From DATHWB01 sp041744795 (lineage in GTDB: Bacteria; Actinomycetota; Acidimicrobiia; Spongiisociales; ZC4RG35), in contig JBGTKD010000188.1 in NCBI GenBank assembly GCA_041744795.1, positions 1 through 22,932 of the forward strand: DNA of 22,932 bases, written 5' to 3'. The position numbers were made by a program, and so were the translations under genes. Shown here piece by piece: positions 15,271 to 22,741 of the stretch (its first letter is position 1; each line of letters opens with the position of its first letter). The notes beneath the pieces were generated by a model. That model was not told the origin of the DNA and did not search any database. It worked only from the letters and a program-made list of their open reading frames with translations.

Positions 15271-17231
15271 TGCCAGAGGTCGTGTTCCTCCCGGCCGGGC
15301 GGCGGACCCAAGTGACCGCGGGTACGAGTGTGCTCGATGCGGCCCGCAGCCTGGGTGTCGACCTCGACTCGATATGCAGTGGGCGAGGGATATGCGGCAG
15401 GTGCCAGGTCAGAATCGGATCTACACCAGGGATTCCCGCAGAGGTCACCAGGCTCAGCCCACCCGGCCCAACCGAGACGATCTATCGCGGCAAGCGACCC
15501 CTGGGTGCAGAGAACCGACTCGGTTGTGCGGCGCTCATCGTCGATGACGTCGTGATCGACATACCTCCTGAGAGCCAGGTCCACCGCCAGGTAGTGCGCA
15601 AGCGACCCGAAGTGGCATCGCTGCCCGTCGACCCGATCACCAAGCTCCATTACGTCGAGGTCGAACCTCCCGATCTCGAGAGCCCTACAGGCGACGCTGA
15701 GCGACTTCTGGCCGCTCTTGAACGTGACTGGAGTCTCACCGGATTGGGGGTCGACGATCACGTCCTCATGGACCTCCAGAAGACGCTGCGCAAGGGTAAG
15801 TGGCAGGTGACGGTCGCAGTGAGGGATTCCTCGGATGTCGTAGCGATCTGGCCGGGATTCGAAGATCGGATCCTGGGAGCAGCTTTCGATGTCGGCTCGA
15901 CCACGATCGCGGGCCACCTCTGCGATCTGGCCACCGGAGAGATCCTTTCTTCGGCCGGAAGGATGAATCCACAAATCGGTTACGGCGAGGATCTCATGAG
16001 CAGGGTCTCCTACATCATGATGAACGAGGGCGGTGCCGAAGTGCTCACGACAATTGTGAGATCGGCAGTCGACGAAATTCTCGGCGAACTGTGTGTAGAC
16101 GCGGGAGTCGAACGCAGCGACGTTCTGGAGCTCACCGTCGTGGGCAACCCGATCATGCATCACTTGCTGTTCGGATTCGATCCGCGCGAGCTCGGAACCG
16201 CTCCTTTCGCTCTCGTGACGACCGGAGCGCTGACCGTGAGGGCTTCATGGCTCGACATCGATGCCAACTCCGGTGCCCGTGTCTACGGACTCCCGTGTAT
16301 CGCTGGCCATGTTGGGGCCGACACCGCGGGGTGCGTGCTTTCCGAGGCACCGCATCGATCCAAAAAGATTCAGCTTCTGGTCGACGTGGGGACCAACGCC
16401 GAGATCGTCCTCGGCAACTCAGACCGGCTACTCGCAGCATCCTCTCCCACCGGGCCGGCATTTGAGGGGGCCGCGATTTCGGCGGGCCAACGAGCCGCCC
16501 CGGGGGCCATCGAACGCATCAGGGTCGACGCCAGCACGTTCGAACCAACCATTTCGATCATCGGTGTCGATGGATGGTCGTCCGAACCTGAGCCAGCACA
16601 GGCAATAGCTCTGCATGGGGTCACCGGAATCTGCGGATCGGGGATCATCGAGGCAGTAGTCGAGCTGTATCTCGCGGGCATCATCGATCGCAACGGAGTA
16701 ATTCGAACAGACCTCGACCACCCTCGTCTGGTAAACGATGGGCGCACTGCCTCCTACAGAATGTGGGACGAACCAGAGCTTTACGTCACCCAGAACGATG
16801 TCCGGGCGATCCAGCTCGCCAAAGCTGCTCTTCGAGCCGGTATCGACCTGCTCGTCGAACACCTCGGGGTCGACGGCGTGGACGACGTCCGGCTCGCAGG
16901 AGCTTTCGGCGCCCACATCGATCCCGCCTATGCAATGGCCCTCGGGATGATCCCCGATTGCGATCTCAACGCAGTCCACCCTGCGGGCAACGCAGCCGGC
17001 ACAGGGGCAATGATCGCGCTTCTCTCCCATAAGGCCAGAACCGAAATCGAACAGGTAACTCGAAGCATCGAAAAGATCGAGACCGCAACCGTCACCGGAT
17101 TCCAGGATGCCTTCGTTGCGGCGATGGCAATACCCCATGCGACAGCACTCACCCCCCATCTGGCGGACGTGATGGAGATGCCCGTACACGTCGTGGGTGC
17201 TGCCACCCGAGGGCGAAGGAGAAGACACTGA
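15270..17231 (+). CDS. ATP-dependent reductive activator of corrinoid proteins (RACo-type, 2Fe-2S plus ASKHA)
   Basis: The product has 653 residues. The N-terminal 2Fe-2S ferredoxin domain has cysteines 36, 42 and 45 in CSGRGICGRC and a fourth at 86 in NRLGCAAL. After a middle region comes the DUF4445/ASKHA ATPase domain (about 205-620): GAAFDVGSTTIAGHL, MNPQIGYGEDLMSR, VVGNPIMHHLL, LLVDVGTNAEIVLG, GICGSGIIEA and LAGAFGAHIDP. RACo proteins use ATP to push an electron uphill and rescue corrinoid stuck as inactive Co(II) back to Co(I). The natural client is the carrier encoded at 12784. It is closer to RACo with an N-terminal 2Fe-2S domain than to the methanogen RamA form. ATG 15270 overlaps the previous stop as TGATG, and the end overlaps the next ATG likewise. 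Confidence 0.93.
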   Translation: MPEVVFLPAGRRTQVTAGTSVLDAARSLGVDLDSICSGRGICGRCQVRIGSTPGIPAEVTRLSPPGPTETIYRGKRPLGAENRLGCAALIVDDVVIDIPPESQVHRQVVRKRPEVASLPVDPITKLHYVEVEPPDLESPTGDAERLLAALERDWSLTGLGVDDHVLMDLQKTLRKGKWQVTVAVRDSSDVVAIWPGFEDRILGAAFDVGSTTIAGHLCDLATGEILSSAGRMNPQIGYGEDLMSRVSYIMMNEGGAEVLTTIVRSAVDEILGELCVDAGVERSDVLELTVVGNPIMHHLLFGFDPRELGTAPFALVTTGALTVRASWLDIDANSGARVYGLPCIAGHVGADTAGCVLSEAPHRSKKIQLLVDVGTNAEIVLGNSDRLLAASSPTGPAFEGAAISAGQRAAPGAIERIRVDASTFEPTISIIGVDGWSSEPEPAQAIALHGVTGICGSGIIEAVVELYLAGIIDRNGVIRTDLDHPRLVNDGRTASYRMWDEPELYVTQNDVRAIQLAKAALRAGIDLLVEHLGVDGVDDVRLAGAFGAHIDPAYAMALGMIPDCDLNAVHPAGNAAGTGAMIALLSHKARTEIEQVTRSIEKIETATVTGFQDAFVAAMAIPHATALTPHLADVMEMPVHVVGAATRGRRRRH

Positions 17232-18763
17232 TGACAGAACGACGCGAACGAAGCGGTGGAAGAGCGGCCCGACAGGCTGCCCGAGCCTCCAGGGCCATCG
17301 AAGAGGTCCCCTTTCTCACCAGGCGCCTAGCTCCGTTCGAGGTCCTGTCCGAGGAGGGCCTCGAACTCCTCGAACACAACGCAGACACGATCCTCGAAGA
17401 GATCGGAATGGAGATATCCGGCCACCCAGGGGCACTCAAGCTGTTCGCTGATGCAGGAGCCGACGTGAACGGGACGCGAGTGCGCTTTCCTAGAGGGTTA
17501 GTCCGCTCGATCGTCACCGCGACCACGCCTTCGGGCTACATCCAGCATGCACGTAACCCCGCGCGGTCCGTCGAGATCGGCGGAACCGCCACAGTCTTCG
17601 CACCGGCTTACGGACCGCCGTTCGTGCGCGACATCGACGGCGGGCGTCGGTACGCAACCATCGAGGACTTCCGCAACTTCGTGAAGCTGACCTATATGAC
17701 ACCGTCGCTCCACCACTCGGGAGGGACAGTCTGTGAACCGGTCGACGAACCGGTCACAACCAGGCACCTGGACATGATCGATGCCCACATCCGTTACACC
17801 GACAAACCATTCATGGGTTCGGTCACCGCTGCCGCCCGGGCTCAGGACTCAGTCGACATGGCACGGATCGCCTTCGGCGGCGACCTCGCTGGCCGAGCGG
17901 TGATGACTTCGCTCATAAACGCCGCGTCGCCCCTGTCTTGGGATGGAACGATGCTCGGCGCGGCGGAGGTCTACGCACGCAACGGCCAAGCCTCGATCTT
18001 CACGCCCTTCATCCTTGCCGGAGCGATGGCGCCGGTGACTCCCGCCGCTGTGTGCGCCCAGGTTCTCGCCGAGTCGATGGTCGGAATCGCTTTCTCCCAG
18101 TTGGTCAATCCCGGCGCACCGGCGATCCTCGGAGCGTTCGTGTCGACGATGGACATGCAGTCAGGCGCACCGACCTTCGGCACACCGGAAACTGCCCTCG
18201 TCATGTACGCCGTGGCCGCACTCGCTCGCAGGCTCGGCGTCCCGTTCCGCACGGGAGGGCACTTATGTGCGTCGAAGATCGCTGACGCCCAAGCCGCGTA
18301 CGAGTCGTCTGCGGTGATGCAGCCCACCATGCTCGCGGGCACCAACTTCGTCCTCCATGCGGCAGGTTGGCTGGAAGGCGGCCTGTCCATGGGATATGAG
18401 AAGTTCATTCTCGACGCAGACCAGTTGGGCGCCTACCGCAAGATCGCCGACGGCATCGACCTCTCGGAAAACGGCCAGGGCATGTCGGCGTTCCGGGAGA
18501 ACGAACCAGGCGTTCATTTTCTCGGCACTGCACACACCCTTGAGAACTTCGAAACCGCCTTCTGGCGGAGCGCGCTCGCCGACGCGAACAGTTTCGAGCA
18601 GTGGGCCGAAGAGGGGTCCAAGGACTCGAACACCAGAGCCTCAGAGCGGTGCAAGACGATGCTCGCAAGCTACGAGCCACCGCCGCTCGACGACGCGATC
18701 TCCGAAGAGCTGGCGGAATTTGTAGGTCGTCGCAAGGCGGAGTTACCGAAGTCGGAGTACTGA
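17231..18763 (+). CDS. MttB-family (trimethylamine methyltransferase family) corrinoid methyltransferase, paralogue 2
   Basis: The product has 510 residues. It shares the family blocks of paralogue 1: APFEVLSEEGLELLEHNAD, IQHARNPARSVEIGG, TPFILAGAMAPVTP, NPGAPAILGAF, MQSGAPTFGTPE and AAGWLEGGL. It keeps ASKIADAQAAYES (Lys349), which paralogue 1 lacks. No in-frame TAG is present, so pyrrolysine is not used and trimethylamine itself is not the default guess. Non-pyrrolysine members characterised so far act on quaternary amines such as glycine betaine. In this operon it should methylate the corrinoid protein at 12784. The basic N-terminus (RSGGRAARQAARASR) resembles that of paralogue 1. The start overlaps the RACo stop by one base, and the IclR gene follows after one base. 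Confidence 0.92.
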   Translation: MTERRERSGGRAARQAARASRAIEEVPFLTRRLAPFEVLSEEGLELLEHNADTILEEIGMEISGHPGALKLFADAGADVNGTRVRFPRGLVRSIVTATTPSGYIQHARNPARSVEIGGTATVFAPAYGPPFVRDIDGGRRYATIEDFRNFVKLTYMTPSLHHSGGTVCEPVDEPVTTRHLDMIDAHIRYTDKPFMGSVTAAARAQDSVDMARIAFGGDLAGRAVMTSLINAASPLSWDGTMLGAAEVYARNGQASIFTPFILAGAMAPVTPAAVCAQVLAESMVGIAFSQLVNPGAPAILGAFVSTMDMQSGAPTFGTPETALVMYAVAALARRLGVPFRTGGHLCASKIADAQAAYESSAVMQPTMLAGTNFVLHAAGWLEGGLSMGYEKFILDADQLGAYRKIADGIDLSENGQGMSAFRENEPGVHFLGTAHTLENFETAFWRSALADANSFEQWAEEGSKDSNTRASERCKTMLASYEPPPLDDAISEELAEFVGRRKAELPKSEY

Positions 18764-18764
18764 C

Positions 18765-19511
18765 ATGGCAACAGTCCAGAGCATCGAGCGAGCCTTTGTC
18801 ATCCTCCGGGCCTTGGCGGTAGGAAACGCCGGGGTCTCTGAACTTGCCAAGAGCGTCGAACTGCCAAAGTCGACCGTTGCCCGCCTCCTCGCCACGCTCG
18901 AAGTCGTCGGAGTCGTGGAACGAACCGAAGACGGCGAGTACCGACTAGGAGGAGGGCTGAGCGAACTAGCTGGTGCAGTCGACTCGACCGTGGCGATGGC
19001 CACCGCAGTGCGGCCTCATCTCGAGCATTTGTCCTCGCTCCTCGGTGAGGCAGCGGGCCTCACCATTCCGGAAGGTTTCAGCGCCGTCTACGTAGCTCAG
19101 GTGGAGAGTCCCAACCCGGTGCAGGTTCGCGACTACACGGGTCTGAGCCTTCCTATGCACGTCGGACCGGCCAGCCTGGTGATCATGTCCGAGTGGCCGG
19201 CTGAACAACTGGCCAAGTACCTGTCACGACCGCTGCAGCCTTACACGCCGTTCACCGTCGTCGATCCCGAACTGATCGTCAAACGACTGATGGCAATACG
19301 AGACGAAGGGCATTGCTGGATCCACGAAGAGTTCGCCGAGGGGATCAATTCTGTGGCTGCGCCGGTGCGCGATCGGAACGGGCGCATCATCGCCGCGATC
19401 TCGGCGCACGGACCTTCATACCGGTTCCCCCAGATTGGGGAAGCCGAGCGGATCACCGACCAAGTGAAACTTGCTGCCAGACGTTTCTCACTGCAACTCG
19501 AAACGATCTAG
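18765..19511 (+). CDS. IclR-family transcriptional regulator
   Basis: The product has 248 residues. The winged helix domain (about 1-62) reads SIERAFVILRALAVGNAGVS, then LAKSVELPKSTVARLLATLE. The C-terminal effector domain (about 75-245) has VYVAQVESP, LPMHVGPASLVIMSEW and the closing pattern GINSVAAPVRDRNGRIIAAI, all standard for IclR. It starts one base after the stop of the MttB-like gene, so it is probably the last cistron of the corrinoid operon and its level would follow operon expression. Feedback control of 12784-19511, with the amine substrate or a product as ligand, is the simplest role. The dyads near 12661 and 12744 are candidate sites. Confidence 0.92.
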   Translation: MATVQSIERAFVILRALAVGNAGVSELAKSVELPKSTVARLLATLEVVGVVERTEDGEYRLGGGLSELAGAVDSTVAMATAVRPHLEHLSSLLGEAAGLTIPEGFSAVYVAQVESPNPVQVRDYTGLSLPMHVGPASLVIMSEWPAEQLAKYLSRPLQPYTPFTVVDPELIVKRLMAIRDEGHCWIHEEFAEGINSVAAPVRDRNGRIIAAISAHGPSYRFPQIGEAERITDQVKLAARRFSLQLETI

Positions 19512-19542
19512 CCCCCCACCACAGAGACCCCGACCCTCGCTA

Positions 19543-19584
19543 CCCACGGTTAGATGGGACGCCGGCGTCCCATCCAGCCCACGG
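19543..19584. repeat. Perfect 22-bp palindrome flanked by 7-bp direct repeats
   Basis: Positions 19553-19574 are a perfect palindrome with the 11-bp arm GATGGGACGCC. CCCACGG occurs directly repeated at 19543-19549 and 19578-19584, each copy three bases from the palindrome. It lies 41 bp past the iclR stop and about 80 bp before the ACT-domain gene. No T tract follows on either strand, so it is not a standard terminator. A T-less terminator, an operator, or a tiny inserted repeat are all possible. Confidence 0.6.
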
Positions 19585-19652
19585 AAGCGCTCGCGGGAGG
19601 AAAGTTGATACCCCCCAGCCACTTCACGACACCTCGGACTAGGTTTGGAGAC

Positions 19653-20054
19653 ATGACTGAGTTCGTTGTGAGGCTCGACAATCGTCCCGGAGCGCTTGCC
19701 CATCTCACCGAACTGCTGGCGGCGGCGGGAGTGAACATCGACGCTTTGGCGGCGTGGGGACACAACGGCGACGGCGTCGTCCGCTTGATCGTCGATCAGC
19801 CTGCTGCATGCGCCAGAGTGCTCGACGAGGCTGGCCTGGCTTTCGAGGAGCGCACTGTTTTGGCAGCCCTGCTCGCCAACAAGCCCGGAGAGCTGGCCAG
19901 AGCGGCGAGGGCCCTGGCCGACGCAGAGATCAACATCGAAGCGATCTTCATTCTCGGCGCGCATACCGATGGGCTAGAAGTCGCGATCGCCGTCGATGAC
20001 CCGGAGGCGGCGGCGCCGATGCTTCCAGTGCGAGGTTCACTAAGCGGCGTTTGA
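19653..20054 (+). CDS. Tandem ACT-domain protein
   Basis: The product has 133 residues. Two ACT-like repeats are visible: the first opens FVVRLDNRPGALAHLTELL and continues AGVNIDALAAWG; the second opens NKPGELARAARALADAEINI and continues with EAIFILGAHTDGLEVAIAV. Both carry the Pro-Gly turn of amino-acid-binding ACT domains. No catalytic domain is attached, so it is a stand-alone ligand-sensing protein, perhaps a regulator of amino-acid metabolism. The start is uncertain. ATG 19653 is chosen because homology begins there and GGAG lies just before it, but a TTG at 19605 with GGAGGA upstream is in frame. TAGGTT at 19640-19645 could be a -10 box for a near-leaderless transcript. Confidence 0.83.
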   Translation: MTEFVVRLDNRPGALAHLTELLAAAGVNIDALAAWGHNGDGVVRLIVDQPAACARVLDEAGLAFEERTVLAALLANKPGELARAARALADAEINIEAIFILGAHTDGLEVAIAVDDPEAAAPMLPVRGSLSGV

Positions 20055-20098
20055 TCGGCTCGCGATCGAACGACCGCCAGCCCCCTAAGGTGCCGCCG

Positions 20099-21163
20099 AT
20101 GCGGCCAACTCGACAACAACTTCTGGGTGTGCTCGCCTGCCTTGCGCTCGTGGCTGCCTGTGGGGGCGACGACGAGGCCGAGACAACGACGACATCGCCT
20201 GTCACCACCACGCTTTCAACCACGACCACAACCACTACGCGGGCCACCACGACGACAACCATCGACGACCGCCCGTTATCGCCGTTGACCGGTCTTCGAA
20301 TCGATGACCCCGCCGCTCTCGATCGCCGCGCCCTGGTGATCAAGGTCGACAACCACGCCGACGCCCGGCCCCAATCAGGGATCGCCCACGCTGATGTGAT
20401 GCTCGAACTGCCAGTCGAGGGGCTCACCCGCTTGGTGGCCGTGTTCCACACAGAGGATGTTGCGGAGGTGGGGCCTATCCGTTCAATGCGACCGACCGAC
20501 TGGCAGGTGTCTGCGTTGTTCGGTGGTCCCCTTGTGATGTCGGGCGGTCAGGACTGGGTGCTGGCCCAGAACCGGAACAACGGCGCCGAGTTAATAGGCG
20601 ATGTAGGTCGTCCAGTCACCTACAGGGTGCAGTACCGCTCTGCACCGCACAATCTCTATGGAAGCACCGAGGCAATGCGTGACCTCGCCGATCAGCGCGG
20701 GTATGACGACGATCCGCCCGAGCCGATCTGGGAACTTGGCGACATGCCTGAAGAGTCTGAGAGAGCTCGGGAGATCCGCCTCGACTTCTCGAACTCCCTG
20801 GTTGCGGTTTGGCGATGGACGGGACGCAACTACGAGCGAACGACCAACGGTGTCCAACACAACTGGGTCGACCGCAACGGCGAGCAAAGTCGCATCACAG
20901 CCGATGTCCTAGTTGTCCTAACGATGCGCACCTACCTGGCACAACCGCCACCCGGGGGTGGAGCAGCGAGAGCGGTCGAGTCCATCGGGTCCGGAAACGC
21001 GTGGGTCTTTGCCAAGGGTCGGGTTGTCGAGGGAACCTGGTCCCGGGCCAATGGTGGTTCTGGGTTCGATCTAACGACTTCCGACGGGGAAAAGATGCAT
21101 GTCCCTGCGGGACGACCTTGGATCTCGTTCTTCCCCAGTGGCGAGCACATGAGCTGGTCGTGA
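20099..21163 (+). CDS. DUF3048 (YerB-like) lipoprotein
   Basis: The product has 354 residues. Residues 1-20 form a lipoprotein signal peptide ending LVAAC, with Cys21 to be lipidated. A low-complexity Thr-rich linker follows (about residues 27-55, almost all Thr with a few Ala, Pro, Ser). The rest matches DUF3048: SPLTGLRIDDP, ALVIKVDNHADARPQSGI, ADVMLELPVEGLTRLVAVF, VGPIRSMRPTDW, VQYRSAPHNLY and, near the end, GRPWISFFPSG. It should sit on the outer face of the cytoplasmic membrane, with the linker spanning part of the wall. The function of the family is not known. ATG 20099 has AAGGTG upstream. The TGA stop overlaps the GTG start of the amidase gene by four bases (GTGA). Confidence 0.9.
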   Translation: MRPTRQQLLGVLACLALVAACGGDDEAETTTTSPVTTTLSTTTTTTTRATTTTTIDDRPLSPLTGLRIDDPAALDRRALVIKVDNHADARPQSGIAHADVMLELPVEGLTRLVAVFHTEDVAEVGPIRSMRPTDWQVSALFGGPLVMSGGQDWVLAQNRNNGAELIGDVGRPVTYRVQYRSAPHNLYGSTEAMRDLADQRGYDDDPPEPIWELGDMPEESERAREIRLDFSNSLVAVWRWTGRNYERTTNGVQHNWVDRNGEQSRITADVLVVLTMRTYLAQPPPGGGAARAVESIGSGNAWVFAKGRVVEGTWSRANGGSGFDLTTSDGEKMHVPAGRPWISFFPSGEHMSWS

Positions 21164-22527
21164 TCGACGCCGCAACGATCGTCGCGGAGGTAGTCCGATC
21201 TGATCGCAGCGTACGGGACACGGTGGCAGGCTCGCTCACCACGGCGTCAGCCCAACAGGAGCGTCTAAACGTCAACACACTGATCGATTCTGAGCGGTCG
21301 CTGGAACGAGCAGACCAACTCGACGATTTCCTCGCCCAGGGCAAGAGCCCCGGTCCTCTGGCTGGCGTCCCAATCGCACTCAAGGACCTAATCGATCACG
21401 AGGGCAGAACCACCACGTGTGGTTCGGGCTTCTACCGACACGAGGCGACCTCATCAGCGGAGGTCGTTCGGCGCTTGGAAGCGGCCGGTGCGGTGATCGT
21501 CTCACGAACAGTCCTGCACGAGTTCGCATACGGATTCAGTTCCGAAAACCACTGGACAGGCCCGGTTCGCAATCCCCTCGATCCTCAGCTCTCATGCGGA
21601 GGGTCATCCGGAGGTTCTGCCGCTGCCGTCGCCGCTGGACAGGTCCCGATCGCGATAGGGACCGACACCGGCGGATCCGTACGAGTACCGGCCGCCATGT
21701 GCGGAATCTTCGGCCTGAAGGTGACGCACGGACGAGTCCCGCTCTCAGGAGTTTTTCCCTTGGCCCCGTCACTGGACACTGTCGGTCCTCTCGCCGGCAC
21801 GGTTGCCGACCTCGCCCTGGCTTACGGCTCGATGGCCGGATATCACCGCGGAGACCCTTGGTCCTGGCCGGCGCCCGTGGTTTCGGGTTCTGCCACTCGA
21901 CCCGACCTGCGCGGATTGCGCATCGCCATCCCGGTTCCGTGGGTAGACGACAACCCGGTGGCCGAGTACGTGGCTGAAGCCTTTGAGGTAGCCATTGACC
22001 GCATCCGGTCACTGGGCGCCGAGGTAGAAGAATTCACCGACGACACGGTCACGAACCGCAAGGAAATCGGTGCTCTGGCAGGCGGCGAGATCGCCCCGAT
22101 TCATCGCCGTTGGGTCGAAGAGGGACAACCGTACGGACCCGAAGTCGCGGAGAGATTGGCAGGGGCATTGGCTGTCACGCTCGACGAGTTCATCCAGGCG
22201 ACGGAGTGGAGGGCGCTTGCCCGCCAGCGGGTGATGGCGGCGTTCGGCACCTTCGACCTTCTGGTCACTCCAACCGTGGGAACGACACGCAAGACCATCG
22301 GCCGAGACACTGTCGAGACGACCGAAGGCGACGTCCCCTACCGACCAGTGCTGTCTTGCTTCACAGCTCCAGTGAACCAATTCGGGTGCCCCGCGATCGT
22401 CGGACCGCTTCCCGGCAGCAGCCCACCGGCTTCGCTTCAACTGATCGGTGCCCCATGGACCGAGCATCGGCTCTTGGAAGTCGCTCACCTTCTCGAGCGC
22501 GAGGGCGTATTCCAACGACCCTCGTGA
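21160..22527 (+). CDS. Amidase-signature family hydrolase (GatA-like)
   Basis: The product has 455 residues. The full amidase-signature triad is visible: Lys75 in GVPIALKDLID, the cis-Ser149 in CGGSSGGSAAAVAAG, and the nucleophile Ser173 in GTDTGGSVRVPAAMCG. The spacing Ser149-Ser173 (24) and Lys75-Ser173 (98) is normal. It would hydrolyse an amide bond and release ammonia or an amine. The substrate is not shown, and no gatB or gatC is adjacent, so a tRNA-amidotransferase role is unlikely. The start is GTG at 21160, overlapping the DUF3048 stop; a longer in-frame extension upstream is only the shadow of that gene. The C-terminal half has the usual PTVG and PAIVGPLPGSSPPASLQLIG segments. Confidence 0.92.
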   Translation: MIDAATIVAEVVRSDRSVRDTVAGSLTTASAQQERLNVNTLIDSERSLERADQLDDFLAQGKSPGPLAGVPIALKDLIDHEGRTTTCGSGFYRHEATSSAEVVRRLEAAGAVIVSRTVLHEFAYGFSSENHWTGPVRNPLDPQLSCGGSSGGSAAAVAAGQVPIAIGTDTGGSVRVPAAMCGIFGLKVTHGRVPLSGVFPLAPSLDTVGPLAGTVADLALAYGSMAGYHRGDPWSWPAPVVSGSATRPDLRGLRIAIPVPWVDDNPVAEYVAEAFEVAIDRIRSLGAEVEEFTDDTVTNRKEIGALAGGEIAPIHRRWVEEGQPYGPEVAERLAGALAVTLDEFIQATEWRALARQRVMAAFGTFDLLVTPTVGTTRKTIGRDTVETTEGDVPYRPVLSCFTAPVNQFGCPAIVGPLPGSSPPASLQLIGAPWTEHRLLEVAHLLEREGVFQRPS

Positions 22528-22614
22528 ACTGCTGGGGGCCGGTGAGTGAACAGGGATTGTCCAGCAGGCACGCCTATGATTGAACGTGCTTTGAGAGCAA
22601 ACAGACGGCGCCCG

Positions 22615-22635
22615 ACTCCGAGTTCAGAACGGAGT
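22615..22635 (+). terminator. Weak hairpin after the amidase gene
   Basis: ACTCCG and CGGAGT pair around a 9-nt loop and are followed by TTCGGG, so the T tract is poor. A second pair, CTGCTGG (22529-22535) and CCAGCAG (22561-22567), lies right after the stop. One of these may end the amidase transcript. TATGAT at 22575-22580 could be a -10 box for the next gene, but no -35 fits. Confidence 0.28.
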
Positions 22636-22741
22636 TTCGGGTGACGATGAATATCCAGCATTCGAACGAATGGTCGCCAGGACCGAACCGCAACCAAACC
22701 AACCAGCGCCCTTGACGCGCACGAACAGGAAGTGATGGCCC

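Noticed and set aside
6023..18763. Pyrrolysine-containing MttB enzymes
   Set aside because: Both MttB-like frames are open for more than 500 codons with no internal TAG, and no pyl genes are present in the window.
20182..20268. ACC/ACG-rich repeat as a satellite or CRISPR-like array
   Set aside because: It encodes the Thr-rich linker of the lipoprotein in frame, with no spacers or fixed repeat unit.
20809..21159. N-terminal extension of the amidase frame
   Set aside because: It overlaps the DUF3048 gene and is low-complexity Arg-rich sequence; GTG 21160 fits the family start.
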